Source: Megaleporinus macrocephalus
Lineage: Eukaryota > Chordata > Actinopteri > Characiformes > Anostomidae
Reading direction: 5' to 3'
NCBI GenBank assembly: GCA_021613375.1
Contig: CM038728.1
Coordinates: 35,283,799 to 35,347,798 of the forward strand
DNA: 64,000 nt
Shown here: positions 23,905 through 36,332 of the stretch, in pieces
How positions within the stretch are numbered: position 1 is the first letter of the stretch
Layout: each line of letters opens with the position of its first letter
Notes under the pieces: model-generated
What the model was told of the DNA's origin: nothing
What the model saw: only the letters and a program-made list of their open reading frames with translations
The model's database searches: none
Position numbers and translations under genes: made by a program

Positions 23905-24045
23905 GTTGCTGTTCAAAGAAAAACATGGTTTCTCTAAAGCACCAACTTTACAGGAGGGGCCAAAAGCAGACTTCACTCTTAATGGAAGTCAATGGAAACA
24001 AAGCTGTTCCAAGTTTGGAGCATTTCTATTGGCCACAACACCACG
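23905..24045 (-). repeat. Dispersed repeat family R1, copy 2 (minus)
   Basis: The reverse complement contains GGCCAATAGAAATGCTCCAA, then CTTGGAACAGC, TTCCATTGACTTCCATTAAG and AGTGAAGTCTGC, the same order as at 15641 and 49060. Confidence 0.75.
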
Positions 24046-24345
24046 TATGCAGCAGCTGCTGAGTTTAAATAAAGTAGAAAAATGTTTTTCCTTAGATATA
24101 CACCTTCTGGCAGGGGTGCCCAGGTATTACTCATACATTACATACACACTGTATTCAAAATATATAGAAACACTAATGTACAGAATAATTAAGAATTTTT
24201 TAACTTAAATTTTAAATTAAACTTTAACTTAAAACTTTAAATTAACCAATTTAATTTCACTGCAGGAGATCAACACAGTCTGTTTGAACTTGTGCTGAAC
24301 AAAATTCCTCCATCAGGTATCTTCAGAGTTTCTCCTGTAGACTGT
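24046..24345. other. AT-rich unique spacer
   Basis: The middle (24170-24265) is AT-rich with repeated AACTTAAA motifs. There is no gene. Confidence 0.55.
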
Positions 24346-24888
24346 GGCTCTGTCTCAAATCCTACTGAGCTCCTACATAGGCAGCATTTTACATCATAGT
24401 ACGCGCTCCCAACATGTAGACTGCTGCAGTGGGCGGGAACAAGCCGTGACGCAGTCTCTCTCTAACTAGAGCGTCTCAGTAATCTGTTCATGAGGAGAGA
24501 TGAGGAGAGAACACTGATACTTACACACTCACTACCTAGACAGCCTACTTACACACTCACTACCTAGACAACCTACTTACACACTCACTACCTAGACAGC
24601 CTACTTACACACTCACTACCTAGACAGCCTACTTACACACTCACTACCTAGACAACCTACTTACACACTCACTGCCTAGACAGCCTACTTACACACTCAC
24701 TACCTAGACAGCCTACTTACACACGCACTACCTAGACAGCCTACTAACACACTCACTACCTAGACAACCTACTTACACACTCACTACCTAGACAGCCTAC
24801 TTACACACTCACTACCTAGACAGCCTACTTACACACTCACTACCTAGACAGCCTACTTACACACTCACTAGGATTTGAGACAAACCCT
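24346..24888 (-). mobile_element. TIR element M1, copy 1, internally expanded
   Basis: The element starts GGCTCTGTCTCAAATCCTAC and ends TAGGATTTGAGACAAACCC, inverted repeats of about 17 bp. It continues inward with CTCCTACATAGGCAGCATTT. The reverse complement aligns with 51972-52530. Two thirds of this copy is a 28-bp minisatellite grown from the element's own sub-terminal sequence. There is no coding capacity, so it is a non-autonomous DNA element. Confidence 0.8.
24515..24868. repeat. 28-bp minisatellite inside TIR element M1, about 13 copies
   Basis: The unit is CTAGACAGCCTACTTACACA plus CTCACTAC (CAGCC at 24541, next CAACC at 24569). Copies differ by one or two bases (CAACC/CAGCC, CACGCAC, CTGCC). 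The unexpanded state with little more than one unit is seen at 51985-52035 on the opposite strand. Confidence 0.95.
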
Positions 24889-25329
24889 GTATATCACTCC
24901 TAACCTAATAACTCAATAACAGCTAGTCTTATATTGCTTATAACTCACATAATCTATTATGGTATATGGAGAACCTTACTCTGATGGTGAGTTTCTCTGC
25001 AGTGACACTGACGTGGTGGTGGTGGTGTTTTAGTTAGTGTGTGTTGTGCTGGTGTGAGTGGATCAGACGCAGCAGTGCTGCTGCTGGAGTGTTTAAACAA
25101 CCACAGTGACTGCTTAGGGATTAGCATAGCCACCTCATAACTCGCTCTGGTCAGGTTCGCCTGTGCCCCACGTGCCCTGGAGCACAGTTGCTGCTGTGAG
25201 ACCAGGTGTCTCTGTCCTCTTGTCCCCTGAGTATTTACTGTAATGTCCACACTTTGTTTCATAAGCTCATATTTAATTCCCTTCATTACCACAACAGTCT
25301 CTTGGTATAAGAGAGACATGCATTTGCAG
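24889..25329. repeat. Fragment of dispersed fish repeat, then unique DNA
   Basis: CAGTGACACTGACGTGGTGG followed by GTTTTAGTTAGTGTGTGTTG, GAGTGGATCAGACGCAGCAG and TGCTGCTGCTGGAGT (about 25001-25095) is a widely dispersed fish repeat that I recognise by its order of motifs. Only this portion is present. From 25100 to 25329 I see nothing definite; the 129-codon minus frame (24957-25346) runs through the repeat and has no family motif. Confidence 0.65.
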
Positions 25330-26640
25330 CATCTATCTTCGTCCATCTCTTTTTAAATGACCTTCAATTGCTAGCACAGCAGTGAAGCATTCTATACATG
25401 TATATGTACCGCTGCCCCCATCAGGTGAAAGGAAAAATTGCAAAGTACCGACGGGCCACCAATAAAAATCCGTCTGTATATCCGTATATACCCACTGGCA
25501 GCCATTCACCGAAGCACTGAGCATGAAATAAGCCGTACTCTGGCAGCAGCTATCACAACAATAATAACCCCGCATCGTCCTATTACCCCAGATCTGAGCT
25601 GTGCTGATTATTAGACGCCTAAAATACAGTTATTGGTATATTTGGTGGGAAAGCCGAGCTAACACTTCTCATTTTCTGGACAAAGTAGGCCGTGAGCGTC
25701 TCTCCGAGAGAAGTCCCAAAGGTAGAGCAGCCTCTCTAACCAGCTGCTCCATTCCCCCGTAAGTGTGTGCGCTGGAAACCAGTTCAGTCTTTATTACATT
25801 CTGCACGAGATCCCATCCCTCATCATTTACCATCAGAGTTCCTCCCAGTCACGCCACCTCATCCATCCCCGCAATCAAGCCCACTCAGAGCCCACAGCAT
25901 TACGACTCACTCTCGTTTCTCATGCAGCTACAGAAGCGAAAAAGCTGACGATGGACGTACGTTCATATACCTGCATCGCTCGCTAACGCAAACACTGGCA
26001 TAGCAACAGTAAATAAAATACCTTCAAACGTTTCGTGAGCCTGAAAGATCTGATCCTGCTTTGTAGTCGAGCTGCTGCTCAGTGATGATGCTTTAAGCTT
26101 TATAGTGATTACGATTCTGAGCCAATTTGCAAAAAATTCACCAAAATTATAAAGATTTTGAAATTATTTAGTATTTAAATTCCAAATAAACATGTATCTG
26201 AGTAGCCTATGAGAAAATCACAACACATGGAATGTAAATTCTTTATACTTATAATTGAATATGGTTATATGTGGTTTTATTGTAATTTAATATTCAGTTA
26301 AATTATTTTATTTCTATTAAGTTTCATTTTTCTGTCTGATTTTCGGCGTGTAACAGACTGTATGCAGCTTTTTGATTGGATGCACGGTTTCCACGTAGCA
26401 ACTAATTATTATGTTTTTTTTTTGTTTTTTTTACCCTAATAGGAATGAATGGGATGGAAAAACGTTCCCACCCATTTACTGTACTTCTGCTTTACTGACA
26501 GATCCAATTTAGCATACACTCGTCTGTTTGTCTTTATTCCATCCCTCTATCCTCCCATAGGGTCCCATTCATTTTTGTTCCCATCCAAACAATATGGTTT
26601 AATTTGATCTACAACCCCCAAACTGCCTGTACTTACTCAG
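25330..26640. other. Unique region, candidate conserved non-coding islands
   Basis: The interval 25330-25730 is smooth, unique and moderately AT-rich, with motifs such as AATGACCTTCAATTGCTAGC and TGATTATTAGACGCC, resembling conserved non-coding DNA. The intervals 25750-26000 and 26090-26400 are unique, and the latter is AT-rich. At 26440-26600 a GAATGAATGGGATGG / CCCATTCATTTTTGTTCCC pair forms an imperfect inverted repeat. No gene was found; three overlapping short frames at 25763-26003 are chance. Confidence 0.4.
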
Positions 26641-26800
26641 GTCAGGTCAGTAATCACCCTGTACCCCATGGGAGCCTCCTAGCAATACTTTAGCAACCAC
26701 CTGGGATACCATAGCAATAGCCTAATGACACCCTAGCAACCATTCTCAAACTGCTTACGCTGATTAATCCTGATTAATCACTGTATCCCATTGTGGCCCT
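26641..26800 (-). repeat. Fragment of the TTGCTAGGTGG repeat family
   Basis: ATACTTTAGCAACCACCTGGGATACCATAGCAATAG is, on the minus strand, the GTTGCTATGGTATCCCAGGT motif that forms the array at 27546-28800. A related scrap lies at 22645-22690. Confidence 0.65.
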
Positions 26801-27433
26801 CCTGAGCTCAGTGGAAAGCCAGGGTATCACCAGCGCCCGCCGTGGTTCAGTATAAGAGTTCTGAATTATTATTGGCTGGTCTATATTTGCCCCCATGCTG
26901 GTGTATGTGCTGCCTCGGGTGCTCTGTTTTGCCTCCTACCATGTGACCTGATGCTTTGTCGGTGTTTGTAAAGCAGCAGAAACGAACACGGTGAGTAAAC
27001 AGCCAGCGATCGGCCTCGATTTCACATGAAAGCATGTTTTGAGTCTATTTGCGAGCCTATTCAGAGGAAACCGCCGCGTTCTGTCCCGGTGAGTCACTGA
27101 GGCAGAGCCAGCATCGTTTACACAAACAGTTCCTCCTTTAAGGGAGCAGCGGAGTGTTAACTGAGCCTCCTGTACACTTTCACCCCCACAGTCGCTCCCT
27201 CTCCTGGATTAGACTCTCCTGTATTCACACAGGTGATGTAGGTGGGCAGTGCTGTACCTGTGTCCATTTATCATCATACAGCACACCTGTGAAAGTGGGT
27301 GGAGCTCCCTGGCAGTCACATGATGTCACTCGTGAAGCTCCGCAGGTATGATGCAGCTCAAAGTGCTTCACAGAGGATCAGGAACCTAAACGAGATACAT
27401 GAACATTAAACCACACATACGCATAAACGCCGC
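26801..27433. other. Unique region
   Basis: No recognised gene. Mixed GC content; the 65-codon plus frame at 27154-27351 has no family motif. ATGATGCAGCTCAAAGTGCTTCACAG near 27349-27374 looks like the end of a dispersed repeat. Confidence 0.45.
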
Positions 27434-27545
27434 ATGAACACAACAAAACAACAACAAAACAACAACAACACAACAACAACAAAACAAAAACAAAACAACA
27501 ACAAAACAACAACAACACAACAACAACAAAACAACAACAAAACAG
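27434..27545. repeat. (CAA)n/(CAAAA)n simple repeat
   Basis: An interrupted AACAACAAAAC tract. A short piece of it, AACAACAAAACAG, is copied at 28028-28043 as part of a larger duplication. Confidence 0.95.
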
Positions 27546-28800
27546 TTTTAAGTAGACTGTGCTAGGTGGTTGCTAAGAAGTTGCTAAGTGGTTGTTATGG
27601 TATCCTCTGTTGTTGTTAAGGTGTTTCTAGGTGGCTTGTATGGTATTGCCTGGTGGTTGCTAAAGTGTTGCTAAGGTATTGCAAATTGTTTGCTAGACTG
27701 CTGCCAGGTAGTTGCTAGGTGGTTTCTATGGTGTACCAAGTGGTTGCCAAATGGTTGTTATGGTATTCTCGGTTGTTGCTTAGGTGTTGCTAGGTGGCTT
27801 TTAGGGTGTTGCTAGGTGGTTGCTAAAGTGTTGCTAGGGTATTCCAAATTGGTTGCAAGACTGCTGCTAGGTAGTTGCTAGGTAGTTGCTATGATATCCC
27901 AGGTTGTTGCTTAGGTGATGCCATGTGGCTTTTAGGGTGCTGCTATGTGGCTGCCAAAGTGTTGCTAAGGTATTGCAAGTTGGTTGCTAGGCTGCTGCTA
28001 GGTAGTTGCGGGGTGGTTGCTATGCTAAACAACAACAAAACAGTTTTAAGTAGACTGTGCTAGGTGGTTGCTAAGAAGTTGCTAAGTGGTTGTTATGGTA
28101 TCCTCTGTTGTTGCTAAGGTGTTTGTAGGTGGCTTGTATGGTGTTGCCTGGTGGTTGCTAAAGTGTTGCTAAGGTATTGCAAATTGGTTGCTAGACTGCT
28201 GCCAGGTAGTTGCTAGGTGGTTGCTATGGTGTACCAAGTGGTTGATAAATGGTTGTTAGGGTGTTGCTAGGTAGGTGTTATGGTATCCTCTGTTGTTGCT
28301 AAGGTGTTGCTAGGTGGCTTTTATGGTGTTGCTAGGTGGTTGCTAAAATGCTGCTAAGGTATTGCATATTGGTTGATAGACTGCTGCAAGATAGTTGCTA
28401 GGTGGTTGCTATGGTGTACCAAGTGGTTGCAAATTGGTTGCTAGACTGCTGCTAGGTAGTTGCTATGATATCCCAGGTTGTTGCTTAGGTGATGCTATGT
28501 GGCTTTTAGGGTGCTGCTATGTGGCTGCCAAAGTTTTGCTAAGGTATTGCAAGTTGGTTGCTAGGCTGCTGCTAGGATGTTGCGGGGTGGGTGCTATGGT
28601 ATCCCAGGTTGTTGCTAAAGTGTTGCTTTTAGGGTGTTGTTAGGTGGTTGCTATGGGATCTCAAATGGTTGTTAAGGTGTTGGTAGGTGTCCCCTAATGG
28701 TTAATAGTGTGTTGCTAGGTGTATGTTAGGGCATTGCTAGGTGGTTGCTATGGTATCCCGTGTGGTTAATAGGTTTGTTGCTAGGTGGTTGCTATGGGTT
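27546..28800 (+). repeat. Irregular TTGCTAGGTGGTTGCTATGG repeat block with large internal duplications
   Basis: The building blocks are TTGCTAGGTGG, TTGCTATGGTATCCCAGG, TTGCTAAGGTATTGCAAATTGG and GACTGCTGCTAGGTAG. A segment starting CAGTTTTAAGTAGACTGTGC at 27543 recurs at 28041, an offset of 498 bp. A second segment with GATATCCCAGGTTGTTGCTT (27890) recurs near 28466. The Leu/Cys-rich frames are artefacts. Confidence 0.92.
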
Positions 28801-29590
28801 TATGATGTACATATTTTAAAATCTTAATATCTCACGAACATGAGCCACTTAAAAGCAGCCTTAATGAAAAGTTTATGTAATTTTATATAGAATTCATCTC
28901 ACGGTTTCACATTTCACTGTGTACATTTACACGTGCATCACTTCTTTTATCTTAATTAAATATTAAAGCAGATTTTTAAATGCAGCTTCTTCTTCACTTA
29001 GTTTTTACTGTGATATTTGAAACCTGTACATTGGCAGTTATGGTTCAGGAGACGGAGGCTGCGCCTGCACGAGGGCTGAGGACGGAGCGAGTGCTTTTAA
29101 ATCTAAATCTGTTATGATCATTAAATCTATGTCTGACCTTTTTAAGGCTCATTATGTATTTGTCAATTAGGAACACCTGTTATTCTGCCAAAAGCCCAAT
29201 TAGGCATTTCATTAGTTAAGTTAAAAATAGGTTAGATAAACGCTACACGCTTTCACACTTTAACCTTGGACAGGCCATTAAATTCACAGGTGTTTAACGT
29301 GATGTGTTATTTTGGCCAAATTGAGGCGGGTCCAGTCCGGCTTCGCTTATTTCTACACCAACAACATCCTTTAAAGGAAGAGCTTGTGTTTTATTTACAT
29401 ATTATATTATTTACTTATGTGTTTTCTTTTATTTAAATTCATTTTTGCAAATAACAAACAATTTCAGGCTGATATTTGAAAGGAATAAAAATAAACACAT
29501 TATTAAATAGAAAATAATATATGAATTACATACAAACCAAAAAACTAATATATAATAAATTAATAATATAGCACAAATTACATTATATAT
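28801..29590. other. Unique region, candidate conserved non-coding island
   Basis: The interval 29100-29400 is smooth unique sequence with TAATTAGG-like motifs (TTTGTCAATTAGGAACACCT and GCCCAATTAGGCATTTCATT). The intervals 28800-29000 and 29400-29590 are AT-rich. There is no gene. Confidence 0.45.
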
Positions 29591-30225
29591 ACATTAAAGA
29601 CTCAAAAGAAGAACTCCTGCAAAAGCATGAAGAAGAACCACTGAGGGGAACCACAACGTGAAAGGGGAACCTCTCTAAAGACATGAGGAAGAACCACGGA
29701 GAAAACCACAACTCAAAACTAAAACCCCTCTAAAGACAGAAAGAACCACTGAGAGGAACCAAGACTGTCCCTAAGAACATGAGGAAGAACCACTGTGAGA
29801 AACCAAGACTCAAAAGGAGAACCTCCCTAGGAGCTTAGAGAAGAACCACTGAGAGGAACCAAGACTCAAAAGGAGAACCTCTCTAAGAGCATGAAGAGGA
29901 ACCAATGAGATCCAACACAGCTCAAAAGGAGAACCTCTCTAAGAGCATGAGAGCATGAAGAGGAACCAATGAGATCAACCACAGCTCAAAAGAAAAAGTT
30001 ATATATGAGTTTAGAGAAGAACCACTGAGAGGAACCAAGACTCAAAAGGAGAACCTCTTTAAGAGCATGAAGAGGAACCAATGAGATCAACCACACTCAA
30101 AAGAAGAACCTAAGAGCATAAAAAGGAACCAATGAGATCAACCACAGCTCAAAAGAATCTAAGAGCATAAATAAAAGCATTGAGAGGAACCGAGACTCAA
30201 ATGGAGAACTCCTCTGGATGTATAT
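29591..30225 (+). repeat. Imperfect tandem repeat AAGAACCACTGAGAGGAACC, unit roughly 70-85 bp
   Basis: The recurrent blocks are AGAACCACTGAGAGGAACCA, AGACTCAAAAGGAGAACCTC, TCTAAGAGCATGAAGAGGAA and CCAATGAGATCAACCACAGC. Units differ by deletions and block swaps. About eight units are discernible. Confidence 0.85.
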
Positions 30226-31475
30226 GTTCTACTCTAGAAGAAAGACTCCTGAGTGGAAGCCGGACTGAAGGACTGATTAGATGTGTTTTCCAATTTCAAG
30301 GATAACAACTACTTGGAGACTTTGGCGTGGGCCATAGGGATGGGAGACCACCCCATGGACAGCTAGACTGGGACCTAACCGGTGGTGGTGGTGGTGGGAG
30401 GGGAGGAACAGCGACTGCAGGCCAGTGTCCGGTCAGGAGAGCTGAACCAGTACACGCAGCATCCGAGTCTTCCCGGAAAACTTGTGCTAAAGCTTCCGAC
30501 TCTGCTGAGAGTGTTATTGGAACAGCGTCCGAGTGATCGTTCATACTTTCCCGGCTAGCGGCGGCTTATTCCCGGGATTCTCCCTAATTAACTTTCAAAC
30601 AGTATAATAGAGTCTAACTGGTTTCCTTCTCTTTTTCAGGAAAGGAAAAATCAAACCATTCCGCGTCTCGGAGCTGCAGCTGGAGGCCGGAGCGCCGGAG
30701 CGGCGTACGGATATACGTTGCGCGCCGGAGAGGCAGAGCGCTGAGCTTAATCCTTTGTTGTCAGGTTGGAACAGCATGGCTGCGTGTAGGTGAGACATTT
30801 CAAAGCTGCTTTTCCGGAGCTAATTCCCTGCTGCGTAATGAAGTATTGTAATTTCCCGCGGAAGTGAAGTGGATCACGGACCCCGCTCGGCACGGGAGCT
30901 TTCTTTAGCCCGCTTTATGCACTCAGACGTCTTATCGGAACACGGCCAGCGCGTTAGATCCGCGGCATCTGAAGCCTTTTTAATCCGTGCTGTTTTTATA
31001 CTCCAATCTCGCCGCCTATTATTCTTCCCTTCTCTCCGTTCGCTCCCTCTCTTCCCGACAATGGAAAGAAAGGCCTCTCTGTTCTCGCGCCGCCTCTCGC
31101 GCCGCCTCTCGCTCTCCTCCGTCTCATCGTTATCGCCGTTGACTAATGGCAAACTCATGGCTTGTTATCTCAGACTAATCTGACAAACAGTGTGTTGTGT
31201 AATTCTCGCCCAAATGATCTCATTAAGCTGGCTTTGATACGCTCTCGTCGACTGGAGAGAGGAGAGAGTGGCGAGGAGGAGGAGGAGGAGGAGGAGGAGG
31301 AAGAAGAAGAGCAGGGAAAATGCTCCAGTATGCGTGAGTGCCGGAGATACGACAGCTTTCATGCGTCAGGGCTGAGTTCAATACGCTGCAGCGGAGAACG
31401 CCAGCGCTTCACACTTCACCAGCACACTGACAGTTATTTCTCTTTCATTCTCCAACAGAGGAACACTCAAAGAGC
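30226..31475. other. GC-rich unique region, candidate conserved or promoter-like DNA
   Basis: The interval 30320-30800 is GC- and CpG-rich. A candidate splice acceptor (CTTCTCTTTTTCAG, ending 30639) and donor (TGTAG|GTGAGA, near 30788) bracket about 149 bp that is open in two frames, but no family motif is present. The interval 30800-31250 is smooth unique sequence (for example GACTAATGGCAAACTCATGG, 31140), resembling conserved non-coding DNA. A (GAG)n run at 31277-31305 gives a poly-Glu stretch in the long but low-complexity frame 31162-31959, which is not a gene. Confidence 0.4.
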
Positions 31476-31943
31476 CCGCCCTCCCTCTCTCTCTCTCCCT
31501 CTCTCTCTCTCTACGTCTCTCTCTCTCTCCATCTCTCTCTCTCTCTCTCCATCCCCTCTCTCTCTCTCCATATCTCTGTGTCTCTCTCCCTCTCTCGCTC
31601 CCTATCTCTCTCTCCCACTACTACTCCCTATGTCTCTCTTTCTCTCTCTCGCTCCCTATCTCGCTCCCTATCTCTTTCTCTCTCTCACTCCCTATCTCTC
31701 TCTTTCTCTCTTTCGCTCCCTATCTCTCTCTCTCTCTCTCCCACTACCGCTCCCGATTCTCTCTTTCTCTCTCTCTCCCTATCTCTCTCTCTTTCTCTCT
31801 CTCCCACTACCGCTCCCTATGTCTCTCTTTCTCTCTCTCTCTCCCTATCTCGCTCTCTTTCTCTCTCTCCCACTACCGCTCCCTATGTCTCTCTTTCTCT
31901 CTCTCGCTCCCTCTCTCTCTCTCTTTCTCTCTCTCTGTGCAAC
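31476..31943. repeat. (CT)n tract with CCCACTACCGCTCCCTATGT units
   Basis: Pyrimidine-only DNA on plus. A longer unit, CCCACTACCGCTCCCTATGT followed by CTCTCTTTCTCTCTCTC, repeats near 31740, 31803 and 31870. The Ser/Leu/Pro-rich frames over it are artefacts. Confidence 0.95.
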
Positions 31944-31984
31944 ATGTGTTTGGTTATGAAGCTCTGTGAAGGACCTGCTGCTCT

Positions 31985-33715
<1,731 letters not shown>

Positions 33716-34336
33716 TATGTGGTTAGTATGGAGGTGTAGTGGTTAGTATGGTGGTGTAGTGGTTAGTATGGTGGTGTAGTGGTTAGTATGGTGGTGTAGT
33801 GGTTAGTATGGTGGTGTAGTGGTTAGTATGGTGGTGTAGTGGTCAGTATGGTGGTGTAGTGGTTAGTACGGTGGTGTAGTGGTCAGTATGGTGGTGTATT
33901 GGTTAGTATGGTGGTGTAGTGGTTAGTACGGTGGTGTAGTGGTTAGTATGGTGGTGTAGTGGTTAGTATGGTGGTGTAGTGGTTAGTATGGTGGTGTAGT
34001 GGTTAGTATGGTGGTGTAGAGGTTAGTACGGTGGTGTAGTGGTTAGTACGGTGGTGTAGTGGTCAGTATGGTGGTGTAGTGGTTAGTATGGTGGTGTAGT
34101 GGTTAGTATGGTGGTGTAGAGGTTAGTACGGTGGTGTAGAGGTTAGTATGGTGGTGTAGTGGTTAGTATGGTGGTGTAGTGGTTAGTATGGTGGTGTAGT
34201 GGTTAGTATGGTGGTGTAGTGGTTAGTACGGTGGTGTAGTGGTCAGTATGGTGGTGTAGTGGTTAGTATGGTGGTGTAGTGGTTAGTATGGTGGTGTAGT
34301 GGTTAGTATGGTGGTGTAGTGGTTAGTACGGTGGTC
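33716..34336 (+). repeat. 20-bp array A1: GGTGGTGTAGTGGTTAGTAC, about 31 copies
   Basis: The 20-bp monomer is in exact phase for about 600 bp with no indels; variation is limited to TTAG/TCAG, TAT/TAC and GTAGT/GTAGA/GTATT. The monomer contains TGGTGTAGTGG, a full match to the pol III A-box consensus TRGYNNARNNG. The array runs directly into the tail of the tRNA-like dispersed repeat at 34337. Confidence 0.97.
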
Positions 34337-34460
34337 ATGTGATGGACTGGTGACCTCTCCATGGTGGACCCCGCCTTTGTCCAATGATGCTGGGATTGAC
34401 TCCAGCCCCTCAGTGACGCTGACTAGCGGGATAAAGCGGAAGGTGAAGGATGGATGGAGG
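34337..34460 (+). repeat. Tail of tRNA-like dispersed repeat after array A1
   Basis: GTGATGGACTGGTGACCTCT, then GGTGGACCCCGCCTTTGTCC, GATGCTGGGATTGACTCCAG and GGATAAAGCGGAAGGTGAAG, ending in GGATGGATGGA. I recognise this as the 3-prime part of the common fish repeat. The middle part, seen at 23445-23660, is missing here. Confidence 0.8.
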
Positions 34461-35440
34461 AATATCTTGTGCTTTGTTTTGAGAAAACTGTTCATAAATG
34501 CTGAAGTAGTGCTTCATAAATATGTTACTGCATCAGTTATGAAGCCCATCTGTAGATCAAACTCCACAAACCCCCCCCGGCTGAAACGATAGAGCAGCGA
34601 AGGCCTGGAAGTTCTTTCTTTCTTCCCCCGTTTCTCCGTCTCTACTTCCCTTTCTCCCACTTTGAGCGGTGCTTCGACACACGCCAACCTTTTCACCTGC
34701 TCCTCCTCCTCCACGCGCCCTCGTGTATTGCTTTGTAAATAATAAAGCGTAATTGCTTCTCAAATTAGTAAACAGTGTATCACTTATTTATCAGGGAGCG
34801 CGAGCGCAAGGAAAACAACAGCGCCGGCAGATCACGCCATCCTTTATTTGGGAAGTCGGATTCCAACCTGATATGAAAATGATCTGACGGCGTATGAATA
34901 CGTGGGCTGGCTCTGCTCCCTCTGAGCACCTTCTATCTCCTGAGCCACGTTTTTTTTCTTCGTTTGTTTGTTTGTTTACCGAAATGCCTTTTGATTAAAG
35001 TCTCAGCTTGATGCTTGCAGTCGGGGACGGAGCTGCGAGTCACAGGGAAGTAGATTGTTTCATGTCGAGGAAGGAGGAACAATGGGGAAGGCATGCTAGT
35101 GCGGAGGAGCCGACTCGCTCAGAAGTGGTGCTCGAGTGCAGACGCGCTCCAGAAGCTCAGGCGACGTTCGGTGGGTGAAAGCGAACAGCTCGTACTGTAC
35201 TGACGCACGCTCGGCGTAAACACGCTCCTAATCCACTCACAACCTCTTCAAATATTAATAGAGAGCCATCGCTCCTCCACATACCCGCACAGGAGCTCCA
35301 GCGCGCCACCACTGGATTATTCATCCTCCTGTATCCGAGCAGCGCTCCGCCGGACACACGGACCTAACTACAGATCTGTGATGTCACTTAATTGGCCACT
35401 TTAAAAGCATGCGGCCTTCTTAAGGGCCATTCAAAGTCCA
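34461..35440. other. Unique region, candidate conserved non-coding island
   Basis: The interval 34730-35060 is smooth with TAATTGCTTCTCAAATTAGT and TTATTTGGGAAGTCGGATTC. The interval 35100-35370 is GC-richer. Minus-strand frames at 34514-34763 cover a purine/pyrimidine-skewed stretch and look like chance. Confidence 0.4.
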
Positions 35441-35451
35441 TCAGAGAGACA

Positions 35452-35484
<33 letters not shown>

Positions 35485-35655
35485 GGGGAATCAGGAAAGA
35501 GAGGAAGAGTGTACACAGAGAGAGAAAGAAAGAAATAAAGAAAGGGGGGTGGATAAGAGAAAAGGGGAGACAAAAATAAAAAGACAACCATAAAAAGGAG
35601 AGAAATGATCAAAAATAAAGGAGTAGAGAGAAAGAGAAAAGGTGGATGGAGAGAG

Positions 35656-35691
<36 letters not shown>

Positions 35692-35915
35692 AAGAGAGAG
35701 AGAAAGACAGAGAGGGAATCAGGAAAGAGAGGAAGAGAGCACACAGAGAGAGAGGTTAAAGGGGGGGTGGATAAGAGAAAAGGGGAGACAAAAATAAAAA
35801 GACAACCAGAAAAAGAAGGAGAGAAATGAGGAATGAATCAAAATAAAGAAGGAGTAGAGAGAAAAAGAGAAAGTGGTAACATGAATCAAAAGAAAAAGTA
35901 TGGAGAGAGATACAA

Positions 35916-35973
<58 letters not shown>

Positions 35974-36146
35974 AGAGAGAGAGAGATGGAGAGAGAGAGA
36001 GAGAGATGGCGAGAGAACGAGAGAGAGAGAGAGATGGCGAGAGAAATTGAGAGAGAGAGAGAGAGATGGAGAGAGAGAGAGAGAGATGGGGAGAGAGAGA
36101 GAGAGAGAGATGGAGAGAGAGATAGAGAGATGGAGAGAGAGAGAGA

Positions 36147-36189
<43 letters not shown>

Positions 36190-36222
36190 AGAGGGAGAGA
36201 GATGGAGAGAGAGAGAGAGAGA

Positions 36223-36273
<51 letters not shown>

Positions 36274-36332
36274 ATGGAGAGAGAGAGAGAGAGAGAGATG
36301 GAGAGAGAGAGAGAGATACAGAGAGAGATAAA
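35441..36332. repeat. (GA)n purine tract with GATGGAGAGAG units and an internal duplication
   Basis: The first half contains a roughly 160-bp non-GA block beginning AATCAGGAAAGAGAGGAAGA at 35488 and again at 35717, an imperfect duplication. The second half (35925-36332) is GA interspersed with GATGG every 15-30 bp. The Arg/Glu-rich frames (35833-36345, 35900-36331) are artefacts. Confidence 0.95.

Noticed and set aside
33716..34336. CRISPR-like reading of the regular 20-bp arrays
   Set aside because: There are no variable spacers between repeats; these are head-to-tail monomers in a vertebrate genome.
33716..34336. Tandem tRNA genes
   Set aside because: Only the A-box/D-arm-like part is present; there is no B box, anticodon arm or acceptor stem in the monomer.
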